Virus record (IMG/VR): IMGVR_UViG_3300004806_000080
Coordinates: 1-27,031 of that record
Reading direction: 5' to 3' (one strand)
DNA: 27,031 bases
From: a virus
Shown here: positions 12,994 through 21,650 of the stretch, in pieces
How positions within the stretch are numbered: the first letter of the stretch is position 1
How the letters are laid out: each line of letters opens with the position of its first letter
Made by a program: the position numbers and the translations under genes
Notes under the pieces: model-generated
The model's database searches: none
What the model was told of the DNA's origin: nothing
Seen by the model: the letters and a program-made list of their open reading frames with translations, nothing else

Positions 12994-14503
12994 CGTATCT
13001 CTTAAAGACATTGATAAAATTCTGCCCAAGATGACAGAGGCAGATATGCGGGTGCTAGACCGACAGCTTGAGCACTTGGAGAAACTAAAAGAACAGCAAC
13101 TGTGTAGGAACAAGTTTTTAAAGTTCACCCAAAAGGTGTGGCCAACATTTATATCGGGGAGACATCATGCGAGAATGGCTGACGCATTTGAACGTGTGGC
13201 AAATGGTGTATGTAAGCGTCTTATTATTAACATGCCTCCTCGTCATACTAAATCCGAGTTTGCTTCTTATCTTCTACCTGCATGGTTTCTTGGAAGATTT
13301 CCCCATAAGAAAGTAATTCAAACGTCCCATACTGCTGAATTGGCAGTTGGATTCGGGCGTAAAGTCAGGAACTTAGTCGACAGCGACATATATAAAGAGA
13401 TATTTCCTGATTTGCATTTGCAAGCAGACTCTAAAGCAGCCGGTCGGTGGAACACATCCAAGGGTGGAGATTACTTTGCTATTGGTGTCGGCGGTGCCGT
13501 GACGGGTAAGGGCGCAGACATACTGATTATTGATGACCCACACTCAGAACAAGAGGCGGCAATCGCTGCTGGTAACCCCGAAATCTATGATAAGGTGTAT
13601 GAGTGGTACACGTCTGGCCCTCGGCAGCGTCTTCAACCGGGTGGGGCTATTGTTATTGTGATGACTCGTTGGTCTATGCGGGATTTAACGGGTCAAGTAT
13701 TGAAATCAGATGCCCAAAGGGGCGGTGAAGGGTGGGAAGTTATTGAATTTCCGGCTATTTTGCCCTCTGGAAACCCACTTTGGCCCGAGTTTTGGTCATT
13801 TAATGAGCTTTCAGCACTGCGAGAAGAGCTTCCAAACAGCAAATGGCAGGCCCAATACCAGCAAAATCCGGTCGGAGATGAGTCTGCAACGGTCAAAAGG
13901 GAGTGGTGGAAGATATGGGACAAGGATAGTCCCCCCGCATGTGACTTTATTTTGCAGTCTTGGGACACCGCATTTGAGAAAAACAACCGAGCTGACTTCT
14001 CTGCGGGTACAACTTGGGGTGTTTTTACCAATGAAGAAGACCATAATACGCCCAATATTATTCTTTTAAACACATATCACAAGCGTGTAGAGTGGGTTGA
14101 TCTTAAAAAGGATGTATTGAAAGAATACAACTATTGGGAACCTGACGGAATTATTATTGAGAAAAAAGCCACTGGAGCTCCTCTAATATATGAGCTAAGA
14201 GCTATGGGAATACCCGTCCAAGAGTTTACTCCGGGTAGAGGCACCGATAAATTTTCCCGTTTAAGTTCTGTATCGGACATAATTGCATCTGGGAAAGTAT
14301 GGGTTCCCAATACTCGTTGGGCTGAAGAGCTTGTTGACGAGATTGCTTCGTTTCCGTCTGGTGAACACGATGACTTGGTTGACTCAACCACGCTTGCATT
14401 ATTGCGGTTTAGGTTGGGGGGTTTTCTGCGCCTGCCAGATGACGAACCCGAAGAAATTAAATGGTTTAAAGGTCGCCGCTCAGAGCGGTATTACACAGTT
14501 TAA
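12977..14503 (+). CDS. Terminase large subunit (ATPase and nuclease)
   Basis: The 508-residue motor pumps DNA into the prohead. The ATPase shows Walker A PPRHTKS (87-93), Walker B LIIDD (183-187) and the coupling motif MTRW (229-232). The RNase H-like nuclease has acidic residues at Asp330 (QSWDTAF), Glu395 (IIIEKKATG) and Asp465/Asp466 (EHDDLVDSTT). The frame is open to 12941, but those codons are very basic and read through the small-terminase gene. The ATG at 12977 gives the usual N-terminus and a 17-base overlap. Length is normal for the family and all catalytic residues are present. Confidence 0.96.
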   Translation: MNQVPDVSLKDIDKILPKMTEADMRVLDRQLEHLEKLKEQQLCRNKFLKFTQKVWPTFISGRHHARMADAFERVANGVCKRLIINMPPRHTKSEFASYLLPAWFLGRFPHKKVIQTSHTAELAVGFGRKVRNLVDSDIYKEIFPDLHLQADSKAAGRWNTSKGGDYFAIGVGGAVTGKGADILIIDDPHSEQEAAIAAGNPEIYDKVYEWYTSGPRQRLQPGGAIVIVMTRWSMRDLTGQVLKSDAQRGGEGWEVIEFPAILPSGNPLWPEFWSFNELSALREELPNSKWQAQYQQNPVGDESATVKREWWKIWDKDSPPACDFILQSWDTAFEKNNRADFSAGTTWGVFTNEEDHNTPNIILLNTYHKRVEWVDLKKDVLKEYNYWEPDGIIIEKKATGAPLIYELRAMGIPVQEFTPGRGTDKFSRLSSVSDIIASGKVWVPNTRWAEELVDEIASFPSGEHDDLVDSTTLALLRFRLGGFLRLPDDEPEEIKWFKGRRSERYYTV

Positions 14504-14512
14504 GGACACATC

Positions 14513-17017
14513 ATGGCAACAAGTAGTATAGATAAAGCACTTTATCAGGCACCTATGGGCTTGGACGGGATAAATGACGCTGCAATTGAGATACAAATTG
14601 AGATGGAGCCAGATGAAGAAGGGGGCGGAGACTTTGATGTCAGTATGGAACCGCAAAAAGATTCTGATCCAGAATTCGATGTTAATTTAGCCGACTACCT
14701 GCCCGAGAGCTATATTGAGTCTTTGGCGCATGAGTTGGTTGATGACTTTACCAAAGATAATGGAGATAGGAAAGATTGGATACAGACGTACATTGACGGC
14801 TTAAAGTTATTGGGCTTGAAGTACGAGGAAAGAACTGAGCCTTGGAACGGGGCATGCGGCATATTCCACCCCATGTTAACTGAGTCAGTTGTACGTTTTC
14901 AGTCTGAGGCAATTACAGAAACATTCCCAGCGATGGGGCCAGTGAAGACCCAGATTGTCGGTGCGATAGACAAGATGCGTGAAGAAGCCGCTGCTCGCGT
15001 GCGCGAGGATATGAACTATCAGTTGACTGAAGTAATGCAAGAGTATAGGCCCGAACATGAAAAACTTTTATGGTCATTGCCCTTGGCGGGATCCGCATTT
15101 AAGAAAGTCTACTACGACCCAAGTAAAGGTAGACAAGTTGCAACTTTTGTCCCAGCAGAAGATATCGTTGTCCCTTATGGCGCGTCTAGCATGGACAGCG
15201 CCGAGCGCGTCACGCACGTGATGAGGAAGACTAAAAACGAAATCATGAAGCTGCAAGATAAGGGCTTTTATAGTGATATAGATCTAGGCGAACCGAGTCA
15301 TGAACTAGACGACATCGAGAGACAAAAAGCGATGGAGCAAGGGATGACAGCCATACAGGATGATCGGTATAGGCTCCTAGAGATGAGTGTTAATCTAGAC
15401 ATTCCCGGGTATGAACATAAGAATAGCAAGGGTGAAGAGACAGGTATAGCACTACCGTATATTGTTACTATCGAGAAGGGTAGCACTAAGATTCTAGCCA
15501 TCCGTAGAAATTGGTACGAAGAAGATCAGCTTCATATGAAGCGCCACCACTTTGTGCATTACCAATATATCCCTGGGTTTGGGTTTTATGGGTACGGCCT
15601 TATCCACTTGATTGGTGGGTATGCTAAGTCGGCGACGATGATCCAACGTCAGTTAATCGATGCAGGTACTCTATCTAATCTACCCGGCGGTTTGAAATCT
15701 CGTGGCCTACGTGTAAAGGGTGACGATACACCGATTGCTCCCGGAGAATTTAGGGACGTGGATGTGCCTTCCGGAAGTATCCGCGATAATATTTTACCAC
15801 TACCTTATAAAGAACCAAGCCAAGTTTTGTTTGCTTTGCTACAAAATATTGTGCAAGAAGGTAAAGCGTTTGCGTCTTCAGGAGATATGAACGTAAGTGA
15901 TATGTCTAGCCAAGCCCCAGTGGGTACAACGTTGGCTCTATTGGAGAGAACGCTAAAGGTGATGACAGCGGTGCAAGCTAGATTGCACTTTGCGATGAAG
16001 CAAGAGTTCAAGTTACTCAAGGTAATCATAGCCGACTACTGCCCAGAAGAGTATAGCTACGACCCCGCCGAGGGAGATAGGAAAGCCAAGAAGTCCGACT
16101 ACGACATGGTGGACGTGATTCCTGTTAGCGACCCCAACGCAGCAACAATGGCACAGAAGATTGTGCAGTATCAAGCGGTATTGCAGTTAGCCCAGTCAGC
16201 TCCACAGTTGTACAACTTACCCCTGCTCCATCGCCAGATGATTGAGATTTTGGGTATAAAGAACGCAGCCAAGCTCGTGCCTACGCAAGATGACGAGATA
16301 CCAACAGACCCCGTGCAGGAGAACCAGAACTTCCTCACAGGTAAACCCAACAAAGCGTTCATTGAGCAGAACCACCAAGCGCATATCTCTGTGCACCAAG
16401 CGATGATGCAAGACCCCATGATGCAGCAGATCATCGGTCAAAACCCACAAGCGCAGACGATGCAAGCGGCGATTATGGCCCACATCAATGAGCACTTGGC
16501 CTTCTCATATAGACAGAAGATTGAACAACAGATTGGCCTACAGTTGCCCCCGCATGACGATAATGACCCGTCTAAAAACAGGATGGATCCACAGATGGCG
16601 GATCAGATTGCTCAATTGGCAGCGCAAGCAGCCCAGCAGTTACTACAGCAGCATCAAACCCAAGCCGCACAACAGCAAGCTCAGCAACAAGCGCAAGACC
16701 CAATCATCCAAATGCAGCAGCAAGAACTACAAATTAAACAGCAGCAGTTGCAGCTTCAAGCTCAGAAACAACAATCCGAAGCACAAGCCAAAATGCAGCA
16801 GTTGCAGATTGAGCAAGCTAGGATCGAGGCCCAAAAACAAATCGCCGCTATGCAGGTAGGGGCAACGGCTGCCGCAGCTAAAGACAAACTAGATAAACAA
16901 ATGCACCTTGAGGGTACAAGGCTAGGCGTGGATATTAGCAAGCACAAAGCACAGATTAATCAACAGCGCCAGCAATCTTTTATGCAATCTGCGAAAAACA
17001 AACCTAGAGGGGAATAA
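14513..17017 (+). CDS. Portal protein with long Gln-rich C-terminus
   Basis: The 834-residue protein forms the dodecameric portal through which DNA enters and leaves. Typical features are an acidic N-terminus, WNGACGIFHPMLTESVVRFQ (about 115-135), a basic clip-like segment and a YIPGFGFYGYG motif near 360. The place after terminase and before scaffold fits. From about 690 to 780 it is dominated by Gln and Ala (runs such as QQQAQQQAQ), forming a long helical barrel or coiled coil like the C-terminal barrel of P22-type portals, then a basic tail. AAGGA precedes the ATG. Its size exceeds that of most siphovirus portals and suggests a podovirus. Confidence 0.9.
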   Translation: MATSSIDKALYQAPMGLDGINDAAIEIQIEMEPDEEGGGDFDVSMEPQKDSDPEFDVNLADYLPESYIESLAHELVDDFTKDNGDRKDWIQTYIDGLKLLGLKYEERTEPWNGACGIFHPMLTESVVRFQSEAITETFPAMGPVKTQIVGAIDKMREEAAARVREDMNYQLTEVMQEYRPEHEKLLWSLPLAGSAFKKVYYDPSKGRQVATFVPAEDIVVPYGASSMDSAERVTHVMRKTKNEIMKLQDKGFYSDIDLGEPSHELDDIERQKAMEQGMTAIQDDRYRLLEMSVNLDIPGYEHKNSKGEETGIALPYIVTIEKGSTKILAIRRNWYEEDQLHMKRHHFVHYQYIPGFGFYGYGLIHLIGGYAKSATMIQRQLIDAGTLSNLPGGLKSRGLRVKGDDTPIAPGEFRDVDVPSGSIRDNILPLPYKEPSQVLFALLQNIVQEGKAFASSGDMNVSDMSSQAPVGTTLALLERTLKVMTAVQARLHFAMKQEFKLLKVIIADYCPEEYSYDPAEGDRKAKKSDYDMVDVIPVSDPNAATMAQKIVQYQAVLQLAQSAPQLYNLPLLHRQMIEILGIKNAAKLVPTQDDEIPTDPVQENQNFLTGKPNKAFIEQNHQAHISVHQAMMQDPMMQQIIGQNPQAQTMQAAIMAHINEHLAFSYRQKIEQQIGLQLPPHDDNDPSKNRMDPQMADQIAQLAAQAAQQLLQQHQTQAAQQQAQQQAQDPIIQMQQQELQIKQQQLQLQAQKQQSEAQAKMQQLQIEQARIEAQKQIAAMQVGATAAAAKDKLDKQMHLEGTRLGVDISKHKAQINQQRQQSFMQSAKNKPRGE

Positions 17018-17214
17018 TGGAAGCTGATCGAGTGTTACATCACCTTTTACGAGAACTTGACAAAATCGTAAAAGAGCAAACTGAGTTTTTAGGAAGCGGC
17101 TCAGCAAAAGACTTTGCTGATTACCGTTACGTCTGTGGGACTATCCGGGGTCTAGGCCACGCAGAAATTCTTGTCAAAGACCTCGTGCAACGTTTGGAGA
17201 TAGATGATGAGTGA
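17017..17214 (+). CDS. Hypothetical phage protein, 65 aa
   Basis: The ATG shares one base with the portal stop (TAATG) and the end overlaps the GroES-like gene. The helical protein (EADRVLHHLLRELDKIVKEQ, then YRYVCGTIRGLGHAEILVKD) has two amphipathic helices and no named motif. Small proteins of this look often follow phage portal genes, so a head-assembly accessory role is likely but unproven. Confidence 0.8.
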   Translation: MEADRVLHHLLRELDKIVKEQTEFLGSGSAKDFADYRYVCGTIRGLGHAEILVKDLVQRLEIDDE

Positions 17215-17617
17215 GTTTGACGTTAATGCTATTGACTTATCCGGTATTCTTAACAAGGATCCCGAGCAGAAAGCAAAGCAAATTCCAGATCCAAAAGGGT
17301 TCATGCTACTAACCGTAGTCCCTGAAGCAATGGAAGAGTATGCAGACAGTGAGATTGGGATTATTAAATCTAGCCAAGAAATTTGGAAAGAGGAAATGCT
17401 TACCCCCGTCTTATTTGTGATCAAGATGGGCCCCGAAGCCTATTCTGATATTACGCGGTTCCCCAGTGGCCCCCGCTGCAAGGCAGGTGATTTCATTATC
17501 TGCAGACCCAATTCAGGCACACGCTTGAAAATCCACGGCCGAGAGTTTCGTCTAATTAATGACGATAGCGTCGAAGCTGTTGTTGAAGATCCGCGCGGAA
17601 TTACCCGTGCTGCATAA
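17207..17617 (+). CDS. GroES-like co-chaperonin
   Basis: Residues 25-130 of the 136 follow the GroES beta-barrel plan: a first strand (GFMLLTVVPE), a mobile-loop-like stretch (EEYADSEIGIIKSSQEIWKE), then VLFVIKMGPEAY, CKAGDFIICRPNSGTRLKI and the closing EFRLINDDSVEAVVEDP. Phage-encoded GroES-like proteins replace or modify host GroES so that GroEL folds the capsid protein. The place between portal and scaffold fits head assembly. GGAG is spaced 7 bases from the second of two ATG codons, used here. The mobile loop lacks the classical GGIVL, but ...EIGIIK... is close. This call is from pattern and needs a structural check. Confidence 0.8.
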   Translation: MSEFDVNAIDLSGILNKDPEQKAKQIPDPKGFMLLTVVPEAMEEYADSEIGIIKSSQEIWKEEMLTPVLFVIKMGPEAYSDITRFPSGPRCKAGDFIICRPNSGTRLKIHGREFRLINDDSVEAVVEDPRGITRAA

Positions 17618-17627
17618 GGAGTAAAAC

Positions 17628-18572
17628 ATGGCTGATCAAGACTTTAAATTCCCCGATGAAAAGGTGGAAGAGCCCAAAAAGGCTGCTGCTGAAGACGATT
17701 TTTCTTTTGAAATAGAAGACGATACTCCCCCAGAGGATAAAGGTAGGAAGCCAATGGCTGAGCCGCCCGAAGATCCAACCGACGATGAGTTGTCTAACTA
17801 TGACGAAAAAGTACAAGCCCGGATTAAGAAATTTACCCGTGGCTACCACGATGAACGCCGTGCTAAAGAAGAAGCCCTACGCGAACGCGAAGCCGCTGAA
17901 AACTATGCCCGACAAGTAATTGATGAGAATAAACGCCTGCAACAGCAGCTTTCTCAAGGGTCTCAGATCATCATTGACCAGAATAAACATTCTGCAGAAT
18001 CTCTTTTGGCGATGGCTAAAAAGAAATATAAAGAAGCTTATGAGGCGGGTGATACTGATAGTTTGGTTGATGCGCAGACAGAAATTGCTAACGCAATGTT
18101 GCAAATTGACAAAGCTCAAAATTTAAAACCTTTACAAGTTGAAGAAAGGGTGGTACAAACACCACAACGTACTCAACAAGTGCAACCGCAAGTTACAGAA
18201 CGCGATAGCGAATGGCAAGCGGACAATCCTTGGTTTGGACAAGACGATGAGATGACTAGCACCGCACTTGGCTTACACCGTAAGCTATTAAAAGAACGGG
18301 GTCAAGAATTCGTTGGAACTAAAGAGTACTACAAATTAGTTGACGCGACCATGCGAAAACGATTTCCTGAGAACTTTGAAACTCAGAGCGAAGAACCGGC
18401 CGAAGATACACGCCGTGCACAAAAACCCGCTAATGTTGTAGCTCCTGCTACACGTAGCACACCACCTAACCGTATTAGGTTGAAGGCATCTGAAGCTGCG
18501 ATTGCTCGTAGGCTTGGGGTTCCTTTGGAACTATATGCGAAACAGGTTGCTCAACTTAGAAATGGAGAATGA
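17628..18572 (+). CDS. Capsid scaffolding protein
   Basis: The 314-residue protein fits a scaffold: very acidic N-terminus (PEDKG..DPTDDE), a long Lys/Glu/Gln-rich coiled coil from about 60 to 160 (ERRAKEEALREREAAENYAR), an unstructured middle and a basic C-terminal helical end (ASEAAIARRLGVPLELYAKQ) of the kind that binds the capsid protein. It lies between portal and capsid genes. AAGGAG 7 bases before the ATG. Scaffolds assemble inside the prohead and leave before DNA enters; no protease gene is seen, so exit rather than cleavage is likely. Confidence 0.88.
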   Translation: MADQDFKFPDEKVEEPKKAAAEDDFSFEIEDDTPPEDKGRKPMAEPPEDPTDDELSNYDEKVQARIKKFTRGYHDERRAKEEALREREAAENYARQVIDENKRLQQQLSQGSQIIIDQNKHSAESLLAMAKKKYKEAYEAGDTDSLVDAQTEIANAMLQIDKAQNLKPLQVEERVVQTPQRTQQVQPQVTERDSEWQADNPWFGQDDEMTSTALGLHRKLLKERGQEFVGTKEYYKLVDATMRKRFPENFETQSEEPAEDTRRAQKPANVVAPATRSTPPNRIRLKASEAAIARRLGVPLELYAKQVAQLRNGE

Positions 18573-18574
18573 AA

Positions 18575-19033
18575 ATGACTGCTACTGCACAAAATAGATT
18601 GGCTCGTGAATTGGATGACAGAATTGCCGCTGGTAGACCCACTAGTTGGCAAAATCCGGATAGTCTACCAATGCCAAACGACCGACCCGGCTGGAAGCAT
18701 CGTTACATTCGCATTAGTATGATGGGTGTTTCTGACGCCAGTAATATTTCTTCTAAGTTGCGCGAAGGATACGAACCCGTTAAAGCGGAAGAATATCCTG
18801 AGTTAATGATGCACGCCAATCAAGAAGGCCGGTTCAAAGGCAATATTGAAATTGGTGGTTTGTTATTGTGCCGAATCCCAGAAGAATTTCTGAAACAGCG
18901 AGCCGAGTTCTACAACAATCAGAACAAAGCTCAAATGGAATCGGTAGATAACACGTTTATGAAAGATAGCGACCCTAGAATGCCTCTCTTTGCTGAGAAG
19001 CGCTCAAAGGTTTCATTTGGTTCAGGTTCTTAA
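18575..19033 (+). CDS. Virion-associated protein of unknown role, 152 aa
   Basis: Two starts are in frame. GGAG is only 2 bases from the ATG at 18569 but 8 from the one at 18575, which I choose. The protein is conserved-looking: MTATAQNRLARELDDRIAAG, then RPGWKHRYIRISMMGVSDAS, SKLREGYEPVKAEEYPELMM, and IEIGGLLLCRIPEEFLKQRA. It ends in a Ser/Gly-rich tail. Proteins with a PGWK..YIR and EGYEPV pattern commonly lie between scaffold and capsid genes. Their role is not known to me; capsid accessory is the best guess. Confidence 0.8.
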   Translation: MTATAQNRLARELDDRIAAGRPTSWQNPDSLPMPNDRPGWKHRYIRISMMGVSDASNISSKLREGYEPVKAEEYPELMMHANQEGRFKGNIEIGGLLLCRIPEEFLKQRAEFYNNQNKAQMESVDNTFMKDSDPRMPLFAEKRSKVSFGSGS

Positions 19034-19050
19034 TTTTTTAAGGAAAAAAC

Positions 19051-19911
19051 ATGGCTTATCCGCTTATTCCAGCCCCTTATGGGCTTAAGCCTGTTAACTT
19101 GATCGGTGGTCGAGTATATTCGGGTTCAACCCGCATGTTCCCCATTGTGACTGGTTACAGCACTTCGATCTTCAACGGTGACGTTGTTGATATTGGTACA
19201 GGCAACAACATTGGTTGCGTGACACCTACACAACTTGCATATAACACTACTTCAGCCCAAGCTGGAACTATTGGTATTTTTGTTGGTTGTGAGTACTCTA
19301 CTACTGGCGGCCCAATTTACGGCAAAAACCGTTTCCAATATTGGCAAGGTGGTACAACTGCTCCTGACGCTATTGCGTACGTCGTAGATGATCCTCAAGC
19401 TGTGTTCAAAGCTGTCGTTGTTAACGGTGGTTCTGCACAAAGCCAAACGGTTCTATACGCTAACCAAGCATACGTTGGCGCTAACATGTTGTACACAGGC
19501 CCCGGTGGTTTGACTACTACAGGTGACTCACTTGGTGGTGTTGCTTTGTCAGCCTCTGCTACAACTACTTCTGCCGTTACACCATTGACTACTAGCGCTC
19601 CTTTCCGTTGCGTTGGTGTGGTGCCTGACACAGCAGTGAGCGTGGCTCAAAACGCTACTTCCAGCTCTACGACAATTACTTTGTCTTCAGCTAATAGCGC
19701 TATCTATCCCGGTATGGCTGTTTCTGGCCCCGGCATTAACGCAGGTAGCAATACCTATGTTACAACCGTAAACGGTACAACAGTGACGATTAACCGTGCA
19801 GTTGCTACTGCTCAGTCTACCGCTACTGCGTTTACTTTCACTGGCTATCCCGAAGTATTGGTGACATGGAACTTCGGTTACCATAGTTATTTCAATGCTA
19901 CTGGCGTTTAA
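19051..19911 (+). CDS. Virion structural protein, probable head decoration, with beta-domain insertion
   Basis: The 286-residue protein is almost all beta strand. The start MAYPLIPAPYGLKPVNLIGG then RVYSGSTRMFPI and VVDIGTG is typical of phage head-associated proteins placed just before the major capsid gene. Residues about 195-264 (SVAQNATSSSTTITLSSANS, then PGMAVSGPGI and NGTTVTINRA) look like a small Ig-like/beta-sandwich surface module. They interrupt the sequence before the conserved end (YPEVLVTWNFGYHSYF). AAGGA precedes the ATG. Head decoration or fibre-attachment is the inferred role. Confidence 0.72.
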   Translation: MAYPLIPAPYGLKPVNLIGGRVYSGSTRMFPIVTGYSTSIFNGDVVDIGTGNNIGCVTPTQLAYNTTSAQAGTIGIFVGCEYSTTGGPIYGKNRFQYWQGGTTAPDAIAYVVDDPQAVFKAVVVNGGSAQSQTVLYANQAYVGANMLYTGPGGLTTTGDSLGGVALSASATTTSAVTPLTTSAPFRCVGVVPDTAVSVAQNATSSSTTITLSSANSAIYPGMAVSGPGINAGSNTYVTTVNGTTVTINRAVATAQSTATAFTFTGYPEVLVTWNFGYHSYFNATGV

Positions 19912-19926
19912 TTAAGGAGCTAACAA

Positions 19927-20838
19927 ATGGCTATTTCACGTGCACAACTATTGAAAGAGTTGCTCCCAGGTTTGAACGCATTGTTCGGTCTAGAGTATGC
20001 TCGCTACGGCGAAGAACACAAAGAGATCTATGAGACTGAGACCTCTGAGCGTTCTTTTGAAGAAGAGACAAAATTGTCTGGTTTCTCTGCAGCACCTGTT
20101 AAAAACGAGGGCACCGCCATCGCTTACGACAATGCGCAAGAAGCATGGACAACACGTTATAACCACGAAACCATTGCTTTGGGTTTCTCAATCACTGAAG
20201 AGGCGATTGAAGATAACTTGTACGACAGCTTGTCTGCTCGTTACACCAAAGGTTTGGCTCGTGCTATGGCATATACCAAGCAAGTTAAAGCTGCTTCCGT
20301 TCTAAACAACGGTTTCACTTCTAGCTATGTTGGTGGTGACGGCGTGTCTCTATTCAATACTTCTCACCCCTTGGTGAATGGTGGTACAAACTCCAATACT
20401 CCTTCTACCCAAGTTGATTTGAACGAGACTTCTTTGGAAGCCGCCGTTATTCAGATCGCCGCTTGGACAGATGAGCGTGGTCTTTTGATCGCTGCCAAAC
20501 CCAAGAAATTGGTGATTCCTCCCTCATTGATGTTCGTTGCAAAACGTTTGTTGGATACCGAACTCCGCGTAGCCACAAACAACAATGACATCAACGCTAT
20601 CAAGCAAATGGGCGCGATTCCTGAAGGTTACACAGTTAACCACTTCTTGACCGATCCCAATGCTTGGTTCTTGACCACTGATGTGCCAAACGGTATGAAA
20701 CATTTCATCCGTACTCCCTTGGCTCAGTCAATGGACGGGGACTTCGACACTGGTAACGTGCGTTATAAATCACGCGAGCGTTATTCTTTTGGATGGTCTG
20801 ATCCTCTCGGAATCTGGGGTTCTTCAGGTTCATTCTAA
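19927..20838 (+). CDS. Major capsid protein (Mu gpT-like, HK97 fold expected)
   Basis: The 303-residue protein is recognised from YGEEHKEIYETETSERSFEE, the SGFSAAPVKNEGTAIAYD segment, RYNHETIALGFSITEEAIED, then TSHPLVNGG and the closing YKSRERYSFGWSDPLGIWGS. These are features of Mu gpT-type major head subunits, which adopt the HK97 fold. The place after scaffold and the strong AAGGAG before the ATG fit its role as the most abundant virion protein. A strong hairpin terminator follows. No N-terminal delta domain or protease site is obvious, consistent with a separate scaffold. Confidence 0.92.
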   Translation: MAISRAQLLKELLPGLNALFGLEYARYGEEHKEIYETETSERSFEEETKLSGFSAAPVKNEGTAIAYDNAQEAWTTRYNHETIALGFSITEEAIEDNLYDSLSARYTKGLARAMAYTKQVKAASVLNNGFTSSYVGGDGVSLFNTSHPLVNGGTNSNTPSTQVDLNETSLEAAVIQIAAWTDERGLLIAAKPKKLVIPPSLMFVAKRLLDTELRVATNNNDINAIKQMGAIPEGYTVNHFLTDPNAWFLTTDVPNGMKHFIRTPLAQSMDGDFDTGNVRYKSRERYSFGWSDPLGIWGSSGSF

Positions 20839-20860
20839 TTGGTACTATAGTACTAATACT

Positions 20861-20883
20861 AGGGCCCTTCGGGGCCCTTTTTT
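20861..20883 (+). terminator. Strong intrinsic terminator after the capsid gene
   Basis: AGGGCCC-TTCG-GGGCCCT forms a 7-bp stem with a c(UUCG)g tetraloop, followed by TTTTT. It lies 23 bases past the capsid stop. A 12-bp palindrome GTACTATAGTAC lies just before it (20842-20853). Confidence 0.9.
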
Positions 20884-20887
20884 ATGC

Positions 20888-20915
20888 TTGATTTGTCATA
20901 AATTTTAAGTAAGAT
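20888..20915 (+). promoter_or_regulatory. Possible promoter after the capsid terminator
   Basis: TTGATT (20888-20893) and TAAGAT (20910-20915) are 16 bases apart. A small hairpin (GATGCT/AGCATC, 20913-20929) overlaps the expected start of transcription. It would drive the acidic protein gene at 20960. Confidence 0.4.
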
Positions 20916-20959
20916 GCTACTGCAGCATCCCCGACTGCGTTAATTTTTTGGAGAATTAC

Positions 20960-21262
20960 ATGTTTACTTTTAGCATTCAGTCCACTATTGGGGACACAAC
21001 GATTACTTTTAAATCTGAGAGTTTAAATAAGCTTGCCGAAATTATGAATCGTTTTAACGAAGCATTGGGCGTTGAGTTGGATGACTCTGACGAACTAAAA
21101 GAAATCGGTGGTATCGATATCGACGAGTTGGAGTTTGACGAAGAAGGCTTTGCTTGGTGGTATGACGAGGGTTTTGATGAGTGGTTTTGGTATAACGAAG
21201 AAGGCGACTATTGGGAAGAAGCCGAGTACGAAGACGAAGAGTCTGAAGACGACGCAGAGTGA
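20960..21262 (+). CDS. Very acidic Trp/Tyr-rich protein, 100 aa
   Basis: GGAG 6 bases before the ATG at 20960 sets the start; an in-frame TTG upstream is ignored. The N-terminal 40 residues look like a small alpha/beta unit (FTFSIQSTIGDTTITFKSES). The rest is highly acidic (35 Asp/Glu against 4 Lys/Arg in 100 residues) with five Trp in the segment 66-85. It has its own possible promoter and a strong terminator, so it may be made in quantity. DNA-mimic proteins have such charge, but a capsid or scaffold-related role is equally possible. It is unrecognised. Confidence 0.82.
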   Translation: MFTFSIQSTIGDTTITFKSESLNKLAEIMNRFNEALGVELDDSDELKEIGGIDIDELEFDEEGFAWWYDEGFDEWFWYNEEGDYWEEAEYEDEESEDDAE

Positions 21263-21263
21263 T

Positions 21264-21650
21264 CTAGGGGGCTACGGCCCCCTTCTTTTTGCGCTGTTTG
21301 GCTTGCTTTTTGTTTTGTAAATCGTAGTGCAATATGCGGTGACAGTTTGAGCAAAGAACAATACACCTAGTAACTTCTTCATGCGCTTTTTTATATGACC
21401 CCATACGCGCCCATTCATGCACGCCTTTAACTTTAGTCTTTGGGTCTACGTGATGGAAGTCCATAGCGGCAGGATGCTTGAACCCGCACAAGCTGCAAGA
21501 TAGGGTAGCTTTATAGTCTTTCCAAGCTTTTTTCTTGTCTTGATTTGATTTTTTTAATTTTGTACTACCGGCAGTTTTACTTTTTTCATAGTTATTTTTA
21601 GAATAAATTTTGTGCATTGCCTTGCGTTTTTCTGGGTCTTTATACGGCAT
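21264..21650 (-). CDS. HNH endonuclease, reversed in the structural arm
   Basis: The 128-residue protein has the HNH zinc-finger nuclease layout: C52-x2-C55, H66-H67 in MDFHHVDP, then C100-x2-C103-H104 in VLCSNCHRILH. The N-terminal half is Lys-rich, suited to DNA binding. The ATG at 21650 (MPYKDPEKRKAMHK) is chosen over the open frame to 21731, which lies inside the acetyltransferase gene; the two real genes overlap by 11 bases. The last residues (KGAVAP) are encoded by the arm of the terminator shared with the acidic gene. It is probably a homing-type mobile nuclease in the structural arm. Confidence 0.88.
   Translation of the reverse strand: MPYKDPEKRKAMHKIYSKNNYEKSKTAGSTKLKKSNQDKKKAWKDYKATLSCSLCGFKHPAAMDFHHVDPKTKVKGVHEWARMGSYKKAHEEVTRCIVLCSNCHRILHYDLQNKKQAKQRKKKGAVAP
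21267..21290. terminator. Terminator shared by the acidic gene and the reversed HNH gene
   Basis: GGGGGC-TACG-GCCCCC with a 6-bp stem and c(UACG)g loop is followed on the plus strand by TTCTTTTT. It lies 4 bases past the acidic gene stop, and the HNH gene on the other strand ends inside it. On the minus strand no U-run follows, so it terminates mainly the plus strand. Confidence 0.85.

Noticed and set aside
13693-14073. Minus- and plus-strand frames within the terminase gene
   Set aside because: They are shadows of the large terminase frame, with no start signals. The terminase frame has every catalytic motif.
16171-16859. Long frames on both strands inside the portal gene C-terminus
   Set aside because: These arise from the Gln-rich CAG/CAA repeats of the portal; no ribosome binding site or recognisable protein.
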